Counted from the stretch's first letter, positions 17,320-26,212 are shown. The stretch: 64,000 bases of DNA from Nocardia aurantiaca (GCF_009708175.1 NZ_WMBB01000019.1:40071-104070); one strand, 5' to 3'. Notes: a model not told the origin generated them from the sequence alone. Made by a program: numbers and translations.

Positions 17320-19086
17320 GTGACCACCCCGCAGGAGAAGGCAGCGGCGGCACGGAAGGCGGCGGAGGAGGCGGCGCGGATCGCGGCGGAAGCGGCCGCC
17401 GCCGCCGAGGCGGCCGAGAAGGAAGCCGCCGACCAGGAGGCGGCTGACAAGGCGGCCGCCGCCGACGAGGACGCTGCTGCCGAAGCGGATTCGGGAGCGA
17501 AGGCCACGGGCAAAACGAAAGCCGCTGCGGCGGTTACTGATTCGGCCGATCGGGATGAGGCCGCCGCCCAGGAGATCGCGGCCGGCTACGCCATCGAGGG
17601 CCTGGCGCTGGAGCTGGGCACCGTCATCGTCGGCGGCGCCGTTCATCCCGATGCGCGCGTACGGATCCCGATGAGGACCATGAACCGTCACGGCCTGGTC
17701 GCGGGCGCCACCGGTACCGGTAAGACCAAGACCGTGCAGAGCATCGCCGAGCAGCTCTCTACGGCGGGCGTGCCGGTGGTGCTGGCCGATATCAAGGGCG
17801 ACCTGTCGGGCCTGGCCCAGCGGGGACAGTCCAGTGACAAGCTGCTGGCCCGCGCCCGCGAGACCGGCGACCCGGCCTGGACACCGCAGGGCTTTCCGTG
17901 CGAGTTCGTCTCCCTCGGCACCGGCGGCATCGGCGTCCCGATCCGCGCCACCATCACCTCCTTCGGTCCGATCCTGCTCAGTAAGGCCTTGGGCCTCAAC
18001 GAAACCCAGGAATCCACGCTGGGCCTGATCTTCCATTGGGCGGATCGGAGCGGCTTGGCGCTGCTGGACCTGAAGGACCTGCGCTCGGTCATCGGGTATC
18101 TCATCAGCCCGGAGGGTAAGCAGGATCTCAAAGGCATCGGCGGTGTCTCCGCGCAGACCGCGGGTGTGATCCTGCGCGCGCTGGTGAATCTGGAGGCCGA
18201 CGGCGGCGACACTTTCTTCGGCGAGCCGGAGCTCGAGCCCGCCGACCTCATGCGCACCGCGGGCGGGCAGGGCGTCATCACCCTGTTCGAGCTGGGCGCG
18301 CAGGCCGCGCGGCCGCAGATGTTCTCGACCTTCCTGATGTGGGTGCTGGCCGATCTGTTCCAGACCCTGCCCGAGGTCGGCGACGTGGACAAACCCAAGC
18401 TGGTCTTCATCTTCGACGAGGCGCATCTGCTGTTCAACGGCGCATCGAAGGCGTTCCTGAACCAGGTGGAGCAGACCGTGAAGCTGATCCGCTCCAAGGG
18501 CGTCGGCGTCTTCTTCTGCACCCAGCTGCCCACCGACATCCCGAATCCCGTGCTCTCCCAGCTGGGTGCGCGCATCCAGCACGCCCTGCGCGCGTTCACT
18601 CCGGAAGATCAGGCGGCCCTGTCCAAGACGGTGCGCACCTACCCCAAGACCGCCACCTACGACCTCGAGAAGGCGCTCACCTCACTGGGTATCGGTGAGG
18701 CCGTGGTGACGGTCCTGTCGGAGCAGGGCGCGCCCACCCCGGTCGCATGGGCGCGCATGCAGCCGCCGCGCTCGCTCATGGACACCATCGGCGAGGACGG
18801 AATCCGTTCCCGCGCACAGCAGTCCACGCTGTACGGCAAGTACGGCCGGACCATCGACGCGGAATCGGCTTCCGAGATCCTGACCGCGAAGATTCAGGCG
18901 GCCGCGCAACAGCAGGCCGAGGAGACCGCGGTCAAGGGCTCGCGGTCGGCCAAGCCCGTGCCGCAGGAGGAATCGATGGCCGAGAAGATCGTCAACAACC
19001 CTGCGTTCAAGAATTTCCTGCGGTCGGCGGCCACCGTCGCCGGGCGCGAGATCAGCCGCAGCATCTTCGGCACCCGGAAGCGGTAG
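17320..19086 (+). CDS. HerA-like ATPase (DUF853, Rv2510c-like)
   Basis: A 588-aa protein. Residues 1-80 are a nearly pure Ala/Glu/Lys coiled-coil stretch. The ATPase of the HerA/FtsK-like superfamily follows, with Walker A GATGTGKTKT and Walker B LVFIFDEAHLLF, then a conserved FFCTQLPTDIPNPVLSQLG sensor region. A C-terminal helical tail follows. DUF853 proteins are thought to be hexameric DNA motor-type ATPases, but their role is not established. The GTG at 17320 has GGAGGAAG upstream; an ATG at 17245 would add 25 residues with little protein character. It is divergent from orn. Confidence 0.85.
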   Translation: MTTPQEKAAAARKAAEEAARIAAEAAAAAEAAEKEAADQEAADKAAAADEDAAAEADSGAKATGKTKAAAAVTDSADRDEAAAQEIAAGYAIEGLALELGTVIVGGAVHPDARVRIPMRTMNRHGLVAGATGTGKTKTVQSIAEQLSTAGVPVVLADIKGDLSGLAQRGQSSDKLLARARETGDPAWTPQGFPCEFVSLGTGGIGVPIRATITSFGPILLSKALGLNETQESTLGLIFHWADRSGLALLDLKDLRSVIGYLISPEGKQDLKGIGGVSAQTAGVILRALVNLEADGGDTFFGEPELEPADLMRTAGGQGVITLFELGAQAARPQMFSTFLMWVLADLFQTLPEVGDVDKPKLVFIFDEAHLLFNGASKAFLNQVEQTVKLIRSKGVGVFFCTQLPTDIPNPVLSQLGARIQHALRAFTPEDQAALSKTVRTYPKTATYDLEKALTSLGIGEAVVTVLSEQGAPTPVAWARMQPPRSLMDTIGEDGIRSRAQQSTLYGKYGRTIDAESASEILTAKIQAAAQQQAEETAVKGSRSAKPVPQEESMAEKIVNNPAFKNFLRSAATVAGREISRSIFGTRKR

Positions 19087-19100
19087 AGCGGCGTCGCTGA

Positions 19101-19895
19101 TCAGCTGCCCAGCTTCTTGTAGGCGGCGCCGGCCACCACCGAGGTGATCGAGCGCGGGCCGAACTGCCCGGCCAGGCTCATGCCCTTGCTGATCAGGCCC
19201 GGGACCACGCGCATCTTGTTGCGGGCGAGCGCGTCGATGGTGATCTTGGCGGTGTGGGCTGCGGTGACCCAGATGAACTCCGGGATCTTGTTGCCCATCT
19301 CCTCCTGGTCCGGATTGTCGGTGCGCACCGGGCCGGGGGCCAGCAGTGTGACATTGATGCCGGTGCCCTTGAGCTCACCGCGCAACGACTCGGAGAAGGT
19401 GTTCACGAATGCCTTGCTCGCGGAGTAGGTGGTGTTGTTCGGAATCGGCATATTGCCGGCCGCGGACCCGGTGATCAGGATGCCGCCGGCGCGGCGCTCC
19501 AGCATGCCCGGCAGCACGGCCAGCGTGAGGTCGTGCACGGCGACGGCATTCAATTCCATGATGTCGCGCTCGTAGTCCAGGTCCAGCTTGGCCAGCGGGC
19601 CGAAGGTGGAGACACCGGCGTTGTTGCACAGGATCGCGATATCCCGCGCGGCCAGCTCCTTGGCCAGCGGCGCGCGCTGATCGCGGTCGGACAGATCCAC
19701 CGCGCGCACCTCGGCCGTGATGCCGTACCGCTCGGTCAGCCGCTGCGCCAGCTCGGCCAGCAGATCGCCGCGCCGGGCGACGAGGATCAGCGAGTAGCCC
19801 CGCGAGGCAAGCTCTTCGGCGAGGGCGGTGCCGATCCCGGAGGACGCTCCGGTGACGACGGCACGATTGTCGGCGGTGGGTACAGGCAGGCTCAC
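19101..19895 (-). CDS. cmrA: Short-chain dehydrogenase, likely mycolate reductase CmrA (Rv2509-like)
   Basis: A 264-aa SDR with the cofactor motif VTGASSGIG at 14-22, NNAG, and the catalytic YSASK. Stretches such as LNAVAVHDLTLAVLPGMLERRAGGILI and MRVVPGLISKGMS closely recall mycobacterial Rv2509 and corynebacterial CmrA, which reduce the 3-oxo group of newly made mycolates. Its position, convergent with the HerA-like gene next to orn, is the same as in Mycobacterium. The identification rests on recalled sequence and gene order, not on an alignment. Confidence 0.75.
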   Translation of the reverse strand: MSLPVPTADNRAVVTGASSGIGTALAEELASRGYSLILVARRGDLLAELAQRLTERYGITAEVRAVDLSDRDQRAPLAKELAARDIAILCNNAGVSTFGPLAKLDLDYERDIMELNAVAVHDLTLAVLPGMLERRAGGILITGSAAGNMPIPNNTTYSASKAFVNTFSESLRGELKGTGINVTLLAPGPVRTDNPDQEEMGNKIPEFIWVTAAHTAKITIDALARNKMRVVPGLISKGMSLAGQFGPRSITSVVAGAAYKKLGS

Positions 19896-20032
19896 GGGTC
19901 CCGAGCCTACTCATGCATGAGTGATCTCGGTGGGCGGGACCGACAGGCGGGGTGCGCGCGAGCAGCGCCCACCCCGCCCGGGAATATCGGCCCGCCGCCA
20001 CCGAGCCGATCAGCCCGCGTCGGCGGTATCGG

Positions 20033-20464
20033 TCAGCCCGCGTTGCGTGTGCACTGGGAGTCGAGGAGCTGGGCAGTGCTCGGGTCGGCGCTGCCCAGGC
20101 TCACCATCAGCGGGTTCGGGTCGGGACCGGCGGCCGCGAAGGCATTGTGCTCGGCGTCGGCCAGGGTGTAGCCGAGGCCCGTGTACAAGGTGCCGTCCCG
20201 GTCGACGAGGGCGGCGCACCCATTCGACCAGCGCAGTGCCACCGTGCAGTTGGCGTGCCCGCACCGGCGCAGCGCTTCGGCGTCCGCGGTGCCCTGGTCG
20301 TGGGCGTTCCACGCGGTGGAACCCGCCCAATGGTCGCCTTGATCGGAGACCGCCATGGCCCCGTAGAGGTCCTCGGCGGCATTGGCCGTACCCATGCCGC
20401 CCGAGATCAGAGCGAAAGCGGCGGAGGCCACCACGCCGGTGGCGGTCTTACGAGACAGATGCAT
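20033..20464 (-). CDS. Secreted DUF4189-domain protein
   Basis: A 143-aa exported protein. Residues 1-33 form a Sec signal peptide (Lys/Arg start, hydrophobic core, cleavage near ANAA|ED). The mature part has DLYGAMAVSDQGDHWAG and repeated small-residue segments with Cys pairs, as in DUF4189 proteins of nocardiae and mycobacteria. Function unknown. The ATG at 20464 is chosen because GGGGGAGAAA lies about nine bases upstream and the signal peptide begins there; the open frame upstream is not supported. Confidence 0.75.
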   Translation of the reverse strand: MHLSRKTATGVVASAAFALISGGMGTANAAEDLYGAMAVSDQGDHWAGSTAWNAHDQGTADAEALRRCGHANCTVALRWSNGCAALVDRDGTLYTGLGYTLADAEHNAFAAAGPDPNPLMVSLGSADPSTAQLLDSQCTRNAG

Positions 20465-20599
20465 AGAGAATTTCTCCCCCAGGATCGTTGAAGCAGGTGC
20501 TTCGCGATCATGGCAGGGCGGTACGACAACTCCGACCATCTGAATCGGTTGGCGTATAGGTCATTTCGATTCTGGACGGTAACTTCCCGCCGCCGTGGC

Positions 20600-21190
20600 T
20601 CAATTCCTGGGTTTCGGCTCCATGAACGCGATGCCCCAATCCAGATGGCCATGCCAGACGCCGGCGATGCGACCGCCCTGGACGGCGGGTTTGGGGTCGC
20701 CGATGGGGCCGCCCGCGGCGCGGACGGCGGCCACGGTGGCGTCCAGGTCGGGGGCGAGGAAGGCGACGCCGACCAGGGCGGGCGCCTTGCCGGAGGACAC
20801 CGCCTCGATGAAGGGCTCGCCGACGCGATAGAACGCCATCTCCGGACCCTGCGGGCCGCGCGGGAAGAAGCGGCGGCGTGGCGGAATGCCCAGGACGGCG
20901 GTCAGATCGGTGACGGCGTCGTCCAGATCGGGCGCCCAGTACACGACGTGGTCGATGGCGGTCACGCCGTTCGGGTGGGCAACCGTGGAATCGAGTTCGG
21001 GTGCGGACGATTCCAGGTAGGGGACACCGAGAGTAGCCGGGGCGGCATGGGTTTCGTCGAATCCCCAGGCGGGCTCGCCCAGGGTGCAGGCGACGCCGCC
21101 GATGGGGAAGCGGCCGTCGGTGACGGTGAAACCCAGGGCCGCCCAGGAGCTCTCGTCTCCGGGCAGTCCCAGGCGGGTGAGGTTCGGCAT
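20600..21190 (-). CDS. VOC-fold (glyoxalase-like) protein
   Basis: A 196-aa protein with two vicinal-oxygen-chelate-like halves: AIDHVVYWAPDLDDAV opens the second repeat unit, and a later VGVAFLAPDLDATVAAV is a module-like strand-helix. Members are glyoxalases, dioxygenases or binding proteins; no metal-ligand set is obvious, so the reaction is unknown. Its ATG overlaps the stop of the upstream fadH gene (TAATG), so the two are translationally coupled and it likely acts on a related substrate. Confidence 0.8.
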   Translation of the reverse strand: MPNLTRLGLPGDESSWAALGFTVTDGRFPIGGVACTLGEPAWGFDETHAAPATLGVPYLESSAPELDSTVAHPNGVTAIDHVVYWAPDLDDAVTDLTAVLGIPPRRRFFPRGPQGPEMAFYRVGEPFIEAVSSGKAPALVGVAFLAPDLDATVAAVRAAGGPIGDPKPAVQGGRIAGVWHGHLDWGIAFMEPKPRN

Positions 21191-23217
21191 TACAGCGCCG
21201 CCGCCAGGCGGGTGCCCTGGTTGATGGCGCGCTTGGCGTCGAGTTCGGCGGCCAAGTCGGCGCCGCCGATGAGGTGCACCTTCATGCCCGCGTTCCGCAG
21301 CGGCTCCTGCAGGTCGCGCACGGATTCCTGGCCGGCGCACAGGATCACGTTGTCGCACTCGATGATCCGCGGACGGTGGCGCTTCTCGCCGAAGCTGATG
21401 TGCAGGCCACGGTCGTCGATGCGCTCGTAATTGACGCCGCCGATCTGCTCGACGCCCTTGGCCTTGACCGCGGCCCGGTGCACCCAGCCGGTGGTCTTGC
21501 CCAGGTCCTTGCCGAAGGCGGACGACTTGCGCTGCAGGAGAACGACTTCGCGGGCGGCGGGGGAGGGCTTGGGGGTGGTGACGAAGCCGGGGACGGTCGG
21601 GTCGTCGGAGATACCCCACTCTTCCTTCCACTCGTCGAGCTTGAGGCTGGGGTGTCCTTCGACCGTGAGGAATTCGCTCACGTCGAAGCCGATGCCGCCC
21701 GCGCCGATGACCGCTACCTTCTTGCCTACCGGCTTGCCGTCACGCACCAGCTCGGCGTAGGTGAGGACCTTCGGGTGGTCGATGCCCGGGATGTTGGGGA
21801 TGCGCGGCTTCACGCCGGTGGCCAGGACGATCTCGTCGTAGCCGCCCGCGATGAGCTGCTCCGCGGTGGCCTTGGTCCGCAGATGCAAACGCACGCCGGT
21901 GATTTCGATCTGCCGGGTGTAGTAGCGGATGGTCTCGCTGAACTCTTCCTTGCCCGGGATGCGCCGCGCGATGTCGAACTGACCGCCGATCTTGTCATCG
22001 GCCTCGAAAAGGTCCACATGATGCCCGCGCTGGGCCAGGCTGACCGCGGCGGACAGCCCGGCCGGGCCCGCGCCCACGACGGCGAACCTGCGGGTGCGCC
22101 GCGTCGGCAGCAGTTTCAGCTCGGTCTCGTGCCCGGCGCGCGGATTCAACAGGCAGGACACGGTTTTGGCCTGGAAGGCGTGGTCCAGGCAGGCCTGGTT
22201 GCAGGCGATGCAGGTATTGATCTCGTCGGTCCGCGCGTCCTGCGCCTTGCGCACCCAGTCCGGGTCGGCGAGCAGCGGCCGCGCCAGCGACACCAGGTCG
22301 GAGTCGCCGCGGGTGAGGATCTCCTCGGCGGTCTCGGGCATATTGATGCGGTTGGAGGCGCATACCGGGATGTCCACGATGTCCTTGACCTTCGCGGTCC
22401 ACTCCACGAACGCCGCGCGTGGCACCGAGGTGACGATGGTGGGCACCCGGGCCTCGTGCCAGCCGATATCGGTATTGATGATGGTGGCCCCGGCGGCCTC
22501 GACATCCTGTGCGACGGCCGCGATTTCGTCCCAGGTCTGGCCCTTCTCCACGAAGTCCGCCATGGACAGTCGGAACACGATGATGAAGTCCGGCCCGACC
22601 GCCTCGCGCACCCGGCGCACGATTTCACCGGCGATGCGGCGGCGGTTCTCCGGCGACCCGCCCCACTTGTCCTTGCGCTTGTTGGTGCGCTCGGCCAGGA
22701 ACTGGTTGATGAAATACCCTTCACCACCCATGATTTCGACGCCGTCGTACCCGGCGAACTTGGCCAGGGCGGCGCAGCGCGCGTAATCGTCGATGGTCTC
22801 CTCGACGCCCTTGGCGGAGAGGGCGCGCGGTTTGAACGGGTTGATCGGGGCCTTGATGGCCGACGCCGACACGCTGGTCGGCATGTAGGAGTAGCGGCCC
22901 GCATGCAGGATCTGCAGTGCGATCTTGCCGCCCTCGGCGTGCACCGCCTTGGTGACGGCGCGGTGCCGGTACGCCTCGGTCTTAGTGGTCAGCTTGGCGC
23001 CGAATGGCAGCAGCCAGCCGGTGCGGTTGGGCGCGTAGCCGCCCGTGATGATCAGTCCCACACCGCCTTTGGCCCGTTCGGCGAAGTAGGCGGCCAGTCG
23101 GTTGGTGTGCCAGGCCCGATCCTCGAGGCCGGTGTGCATGGAACCCATGACCACGCGATTGCGCAGCGTGGTGAATCCCAGGTCCAGGGGTTCGAACAGA
23201 TGCGGGTACGCGCTCAT
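21190..23217 (-). CDS. fadH: NADPH-dependent 2,4-dienoyl-CoA reductase-like flavoenzyme
   Basis: A 675-aa three-domain enzyme, close to the E. coli FadH length. An old-yellow-enzyme TIM barrel (about 1-340) is followed by the 4Fe-4S cysteines in CIACNQACLD and a further SCLLNP, then FAD- and NADPH-binding Rossmann domains with VVGAGPAGLSAA and VAVIGAGGIGFDV. It reduces 2,4-dienoyl-CoA in breakdown of unsaturated fatty acids; relatives act on other enones. The ATG at 23217 overlaps the TGA of the upstream padR gene (ATGA), and its end overlaps the VOC gene start, so padR-fadH-VOC form one compact operon. Confidence 0.88.
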   Translation of the reverse strand: MSAYPHLFEPLDLGFTTLRNRVVMGSMHTGLEDRAWHTNRLAAYFAERAKGGVGLIITGGYAPNRTGWLLPFGAKLTTKTEAYRHRAVTKAVHAEGGKIALQILHAGRYSYMPTSVSASAIKAPINPFKPRALSAKGVEETIDDYARCAALAKFAGYDGVEIMGGEGYFINQFLAERTNKRKDKWGGSPENRRRIAGEIVRRVREAVGPDFIIVFRLSMADFVEKGQTWDEIAAVAQDVEAAGATIINTDIGWHEARVPTIVTSVPRAAFVEWTAKVKDIVDIPVCASNRINMPETAEEILTRGDSDLVSLARPLLADPDWVRKAQDARTDEINTCIACNQACLDHAFQAKTVSCLLNPRAGHETELKLLPTRRTRRFAVVGAGPAGLSAAVSLAQRGHHVDLFEADDKIGGQFDIARRIPGKEEFSETIRYYTRQIEITGVRLHLRTKATAEQLIAGGYDEIVLATGVKPRIPNIPGIDHPKVLTYAELVRDGKPVGKKVAVIGAGGIGFDVSEFLTVEGHPSLKLDEWKEEWGISDDPTVPGFVTTPKPSPAAREVVLLQRKSSAFGKDLGKTTGWVHRAAVKAKGVEQIGGVNYERIDDRGLHISFGEKRHRPRIIECDNVILCAGQESVRDLQEPLRNAGMKVHLIGGADLAAELDAKRAINQGTRLAAAL

Positions 23218-23792
23218 TGCCGAGAGCCTTTCGGTTCGGACGCCTGCGACCGGGCTGTGTCGCGTTTCAGGGCGTCGAGTACTTCGTCGCACCAGTCGAC
23301 GAACCCCTCCTCGACGCGGATGCCGCCGCGCAGGACGAGGTACTGGTGCAGCTTGGGGCCGGTGAGTCGATCCGGCGCGGGGTAGTCCTTCTTCTCGAAG
23401 GCGCGGTACAGGTCGAGTCGGTGTGCGTGCTGGTCGCGGTGGCGCTTCACCTCGGCGATGAGCGCGGGGACATCGCCGAGCGCGGCGGCCCGCAGCTTCA
23501 CGCCGAGTTCGTTGCGCATGGGTTCCAGGTCGGCGGGTTCGGCGATCCAGCGAACCAGTTCGGCCCGGCCGGCATCGGAGACGGTGTAGACCTTCTTGTC
23601 GGGCCGTCCCTCCTGGGGCACGGTCTCGGCGTTCACCCAGCCCTGTTCGTCCATGCGCTTGAGCACGCGGTAGATCTGCTGGTGGGTGGCGTTCCAGAAG
23701 AATCCGATGGACTTGTCGAAGCGTCGCGCCAGGTCATACCCCGAGCTGGCGCGTTCGGTCAGCGATACCAGGAGCGCGTGTTCGAGGGCCAT
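23214..23792 (-). CDS. PadR-family transcriptional regulator
   Basis: A 192-aa regulator with an N-terminal PadR winged helix (about 1-85; SSGYDLARRFDKSIGFFWNATHQQIYRVLKRM is diagnostic) and a C-terminal helical dimerisation domain. It is the first gene of the padR-fadH-VOC operon. A palindrome TATGCA-N6-TGCATA (23822-23839) lies 30 bases upstream of its start. PadR proteins are typically autoregulators that release DNA when an aromatic or lipid-like effector binds, so it likely represses its own operon. The effector is unknown. Confidence 0.88.
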   Translation of the reverse strand: MALEHALLVSLTERASSGYDLARRFDKSIGFFWNATHQQIYRVLKRMDEQGWVNAETVPQEGRPDKKVYTVSDAGRAELVRWIAEPADLEPMRNELGVKLRAAALGDVPALIAEVKRHRDQHAHRLDLYRAFEKKDYPAPDRLTGPKLHQYLVLRGGIRVEEGFVDWCDEVLDALKRDTARSQASEPKGSRQ

Positions 23793-24315
23793 GCCGCCAG
23801 GGTAATTGCTACGAGACGTACTATGCAATTCAGTGCATAATTGCGTCGATGCGCAGCACCGAGCACGGTCACCTTCCCGGGCTCCATCACCCGCGCCTTC
23901 GGGGCCTCACCCACGACCTCCGCCGAAACCGCGATGCCCTTCGCTTCCCCTGGCGACTCGGACACTTCCGGAGGCGCCCCCAGCGTTCAACTGTGACGCC
24001 CTCTCATGTGTCGGCAGTCACATCCCGAAGCCGCCTGGGCCACTCCGCGCTTCCGAATCGTTCGAAACTGGAGCGGACCGGCCCCGCCCCGTGACCCGCC
24101 GGAAGAGAATTCGCCGCCGAGCGCGGCGAACTGCCGCCGTGTTCGGCCTGGATCTGTCCGAATCGAAGAGGTCGGCGAAGTCGACCTGACCTCACCGCGG
24201 CGGCGCTGCTTGGGCCGTCTCCGGCGGACGCCCGGGAGTGTGACATGCTAGGAGGCAACGAGCACGGGTTGTTGATGTGATCGCTCGGCTCACAACAGGA
24301 AGAAACAACATAGTT
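23793..24315. other. Intergenic region between padR and the cold-shock gene
   Basis: About 520 bases without a gene I can support; open frames here lack ribosome-binding sites and look like random high-GC reading. The left end holds the PadR palindrome. The right end (about 24230-24315) is probably the promoter and 5' leader of the cold-shock gene, with an AGGAAG site 12 bases before its ATG. Confidence 0.5.
23822..23839. promoter_or_regulatory. Palindrome, candidate PadR operator
   Basis: TATGCAATTCAGTGCATA: perfect 6-bp arms TATGCA/TGCATA around a 6-base spacer, 30 bases upstream of the padR start. Position and AT-rich palindromic form fit a PadR binding site. Confidence 0.6.
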
Positions 24316-24519
24316 ATGGCGCAAGGCAGCGTGAAGTGGTTTAACGGCGAAAAGGGCTTCGGGTTCATCGCGCAAGACGGTGGCGGTCCCGACGTCTTCG
24401 TTCATTACTCCGCGATTTCCGGCTCCGGTTTCAAGTCCCTCGATGAGGGACAGCGAGTGGAGTTCGAGATCGGCGAAGGCCAGAAGGGCCCGCAGGCGCA
24501 GAACGTCCGCGCCATCTGA
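24316..24519 (+). CDS. cspA: Cold-shock protein
   Basis: A 67-aa single OB-fold RNA-binding protein. RNP1 (KGFGFI) is at residues 13-18 and RNP2 (VFVHY) at 27-31; the N-terminus MAQGSVKWFN is standard. It melts RNA secondary structure in the cytoplasm, in cold or in general growth. A strong hairpin terminator follows at once, so it is a single-gene transcript. The ATG at 24316 is the family start. Confidence 0.95.
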   Translation: MAQGSVKWFNGEKGFGFIAQDGGGPDVFVHYSAISGSGFKSLDEGQRVEFEIGEGQKGPQAQNVRAI

Positions 24520-24530
24520 TAGTCGACACA

Positions 24531-24559
24531 CGAAACCCGCGCCGACGGCGCGGGTTTCG
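24531..24559 (+). terminator. Terminator of the cold-shock gene
   Basis: CGAAACCCGCGCC (24531-24543) pairs perfectly with GGCGCGGGTTTCG (24547-24559) around a 3-base loop, 12 bases after the stop codon. Confidence 0.8.
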
Positions 24560-24710
24560 CGCATTTCAAAACCGTTGACGCACTGGGGCACTGCGTACCC
24601 TCGGTGGGTATACGCCCTAGCGCATGTTCAAACTTCGATATCTCGATGATCGGTCAGTCCCCCGGCCGCATCGGTTGGCGGGTTGTCCTCGATCTGAGTG
24701 TTGACATCCG

Positions 24711-25094
24711 TCACCGGGAAGGCAGGGTGCGTGTTCGGCCCCCTTCCGCAAGGTTGGAACCCATAGCGCGTCGAGTCGGCCTTACCGATTCCGCGAACTT
24801 CGCCATTTCGGTCAGTTGGTCGTAGTTGCCCGGCTGGATGACCATCCCGATTCCGACGGTCGGCTTCCCGGTCTCGGGCATCGACAGCGCATTCTGATTC
24901 CATGCCACTCGTTCGTTTGCGTGTTGTACGAAGCGGATTCCGTTGATGCGATCGCATGTGTCCATATCCGGTGAGTGGGTCGAAAACCGGACCTGATGGC
25001 GCCACAGCGAGTCGTCGAACAGCTCGATGTCTGGGTGGAGACTGAAACCGACTGTGCATACGTGGATTTCGAAATCCGCAGTCGGACGCGTCAT
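24711..25094 (-). CDS. Hypothetical protein
   Basis: A possible 127-aa protein with mixed hydrophobic and polar sequence that reads more like a real protein than the other frames here (FEIHVCTVGFSLHPDIELFDD, then a GIGMVIQPGNYDQLTEMAKF segment). The ATG at 25094 is chosen as the first that precedes this sequence; the ribosome-binding site is weak. The region looks lower in GC than its surroundings. I do not recognise a family. It is adjacent to and divergent from the TNT-type NADase, but there is no specific sign that it is an immunity factor. Confidence 0.4.
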   Translation of the reverse strand: MTRPTADFEIHVCTVGFSLHPDIELFDDSLWRHQVRFSTHSPDMDTCDRINGIRFVQHANERVAWNQNALSMPETGKPTVGIGMVIQPGNYDQLTEMAKFAESVRPTRRAMGSNLAEGGRTRTLPSR

Positions 25095-25486
25095 TGCTGC
25101 GATCCGGTCCCGTCGTGGTCTCGCGCCACTCACGGCCACTGACGTTCCACTTGTCTGAAAGTGGCGCGGGTTCCCATTCCAGTTCAATCGGCGTTCCTAC
25201 GGCATTCGGTTCACGATCGTCCCCCTACTGAAGACCATCGTCAAAGATCTCAACGAGTTACCTTGCGCCCGTGACGAATCGGGCGAATCACCGCCGGTAA
25301 TGCTGCTTTTCGAACATTGGCGACAAATACGACCGCACTGTTCGATCGGCGCGACAGCCGCTACTCGTAAAGGCTCCATGGAGCACCGTGGCGGAACTCG
25401 GCGACACGCATTGCTGGATGGAGATGGACTCCGCAGCGGCTCCGTATGCTCATCGCGCCACATCGACTTTCTACTACGGAGGTGCT
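25095..25486. other. Intergenic region upstream of the NADase gene
   Basis: About 390 bases, visibly less GC-rich than the rest of the window. I see no gene. It must contain the NADase promoter; the ribosome-binding site GGAGG lies directly before the NADase GTG start. Confidence 0.5.
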
Positions 25487-26212
25487 GTGCGGTACCGATC
25501 TCTGCTGACGACTTTCTTCGCCTCGCTGCTCCTTTTGGTCGGGTCCCCGATCACGGCGCAGGCGCTGCCGGACTCCGGTTCCGGTTCCGGATCCGGATCC
25601 GTCCCAGGGTCGCCGTGTCATCCAGGTACCCCGCCGTGGGCGCCGTCAACGGATACTTGGTTCGACCCGAATCGTCACTACCTGGGGCCTCAGCCGTTGC
25701 CGCAGACACCGCCGGTCAGTCCGTTGCTGGCGGGATATCAACGGCTCGGAAACCTGAGCGAAGACCAGTTCGTGGCGAAATATGTCAAGGCGGACGGTAG
25801 CTGGAACTATCCACTGGATGATGGTTTCGTGATCGTCGAGAACCGCACGGCGGCACACCCGGACGTACTGCTGCCTGGCATGCGGGTCGATCGATTCGGT
25901 AGTACGAACGGGAAGTTCCTGTCACCGGTGGGCACGCCGTTCAGCGCGCGAGCGATACCGCCGTCGAACCTCATTACGGGCACCCAGTCGGGCGAGATGA
26001 CCACGCAGGCCAACTATCACGTCTATTGTGTGCTCGCGCCATTCAGGGTCGAGGCCGGTCCTGCTCAGCCATGGTTCGAACAACCCGGACTTGGCTTGCA
26101 ATACGTCTTGGATACAAGTTTTCAGCCGTTCCCAGAAGGAGAGGACGGCGCACATGCGAGTGTTCAATGGATGATCGACCACAACCTCCTGGTCGAAGAA
26201 ATCCCCAACTGA
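25487..26212 (+). CDS. Secreted TNT-domain NAD+ glycohydrolase
   Basis: A 241-aa protein. Residues 1-26 form a Sec signal peptide; a Gly/Ser-repeat linker follows, then a C-terminal TNT (tuberculosis necrotising toxin) domain (about 110-241). Family landmarks are in order: PLDDGFV, PGMRVDRFGS, FLSPVGTPFSARAIPPSN, NYHVY and PGLGLQYVLDTSF, matching the NAD-binding Arg, His and Gln positions known from CpnT of M. tuberculosis. The expected reaction is NAD+ to nicotinamide plus ADP-ribose. The GTG at 25487 has GGAGG upstream and starts the signal peptide. No immunity (IFT-like) gene adjoins it, unlike in mycobacteria, so it may act outside the cell. Confidence 0.82.
   Translation: MRYRSLLTTFFASLLLLVGSPITAQALPDSGSGSGSGSVPGSPCHPGTPPWAPSTDTWFDPNRHYLGPQPLPQTPPVSPLLAGYQRLGNLSEDQFVAKYVKADGSWNYPLDDGFVIVENRTAAHPDVLLPGMRVDRFGSTNGKFLSPVGTPFSARAIPPSNLITGTQSGEMTTQANYHVYCVLAPFRVEAGPAQPWFEQPGLGLQYVLDTSFQPFPEGEDGAHASVQWMIDHNLLVEEIPN

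Noticed and set aside
17125..18582. N-terminal extension of orn to 694 residues
   Set aside because: It lies antisense to the HerA-like ATPase gene and has no family sequence; orn begins at 17124.
23806..24189. Plus-strand ORF of 127 codons upstream of the cold-shock gene
   Set aside because: Pro/Arg/Ser-rich random-looking sequence without a ribosome-binding site.
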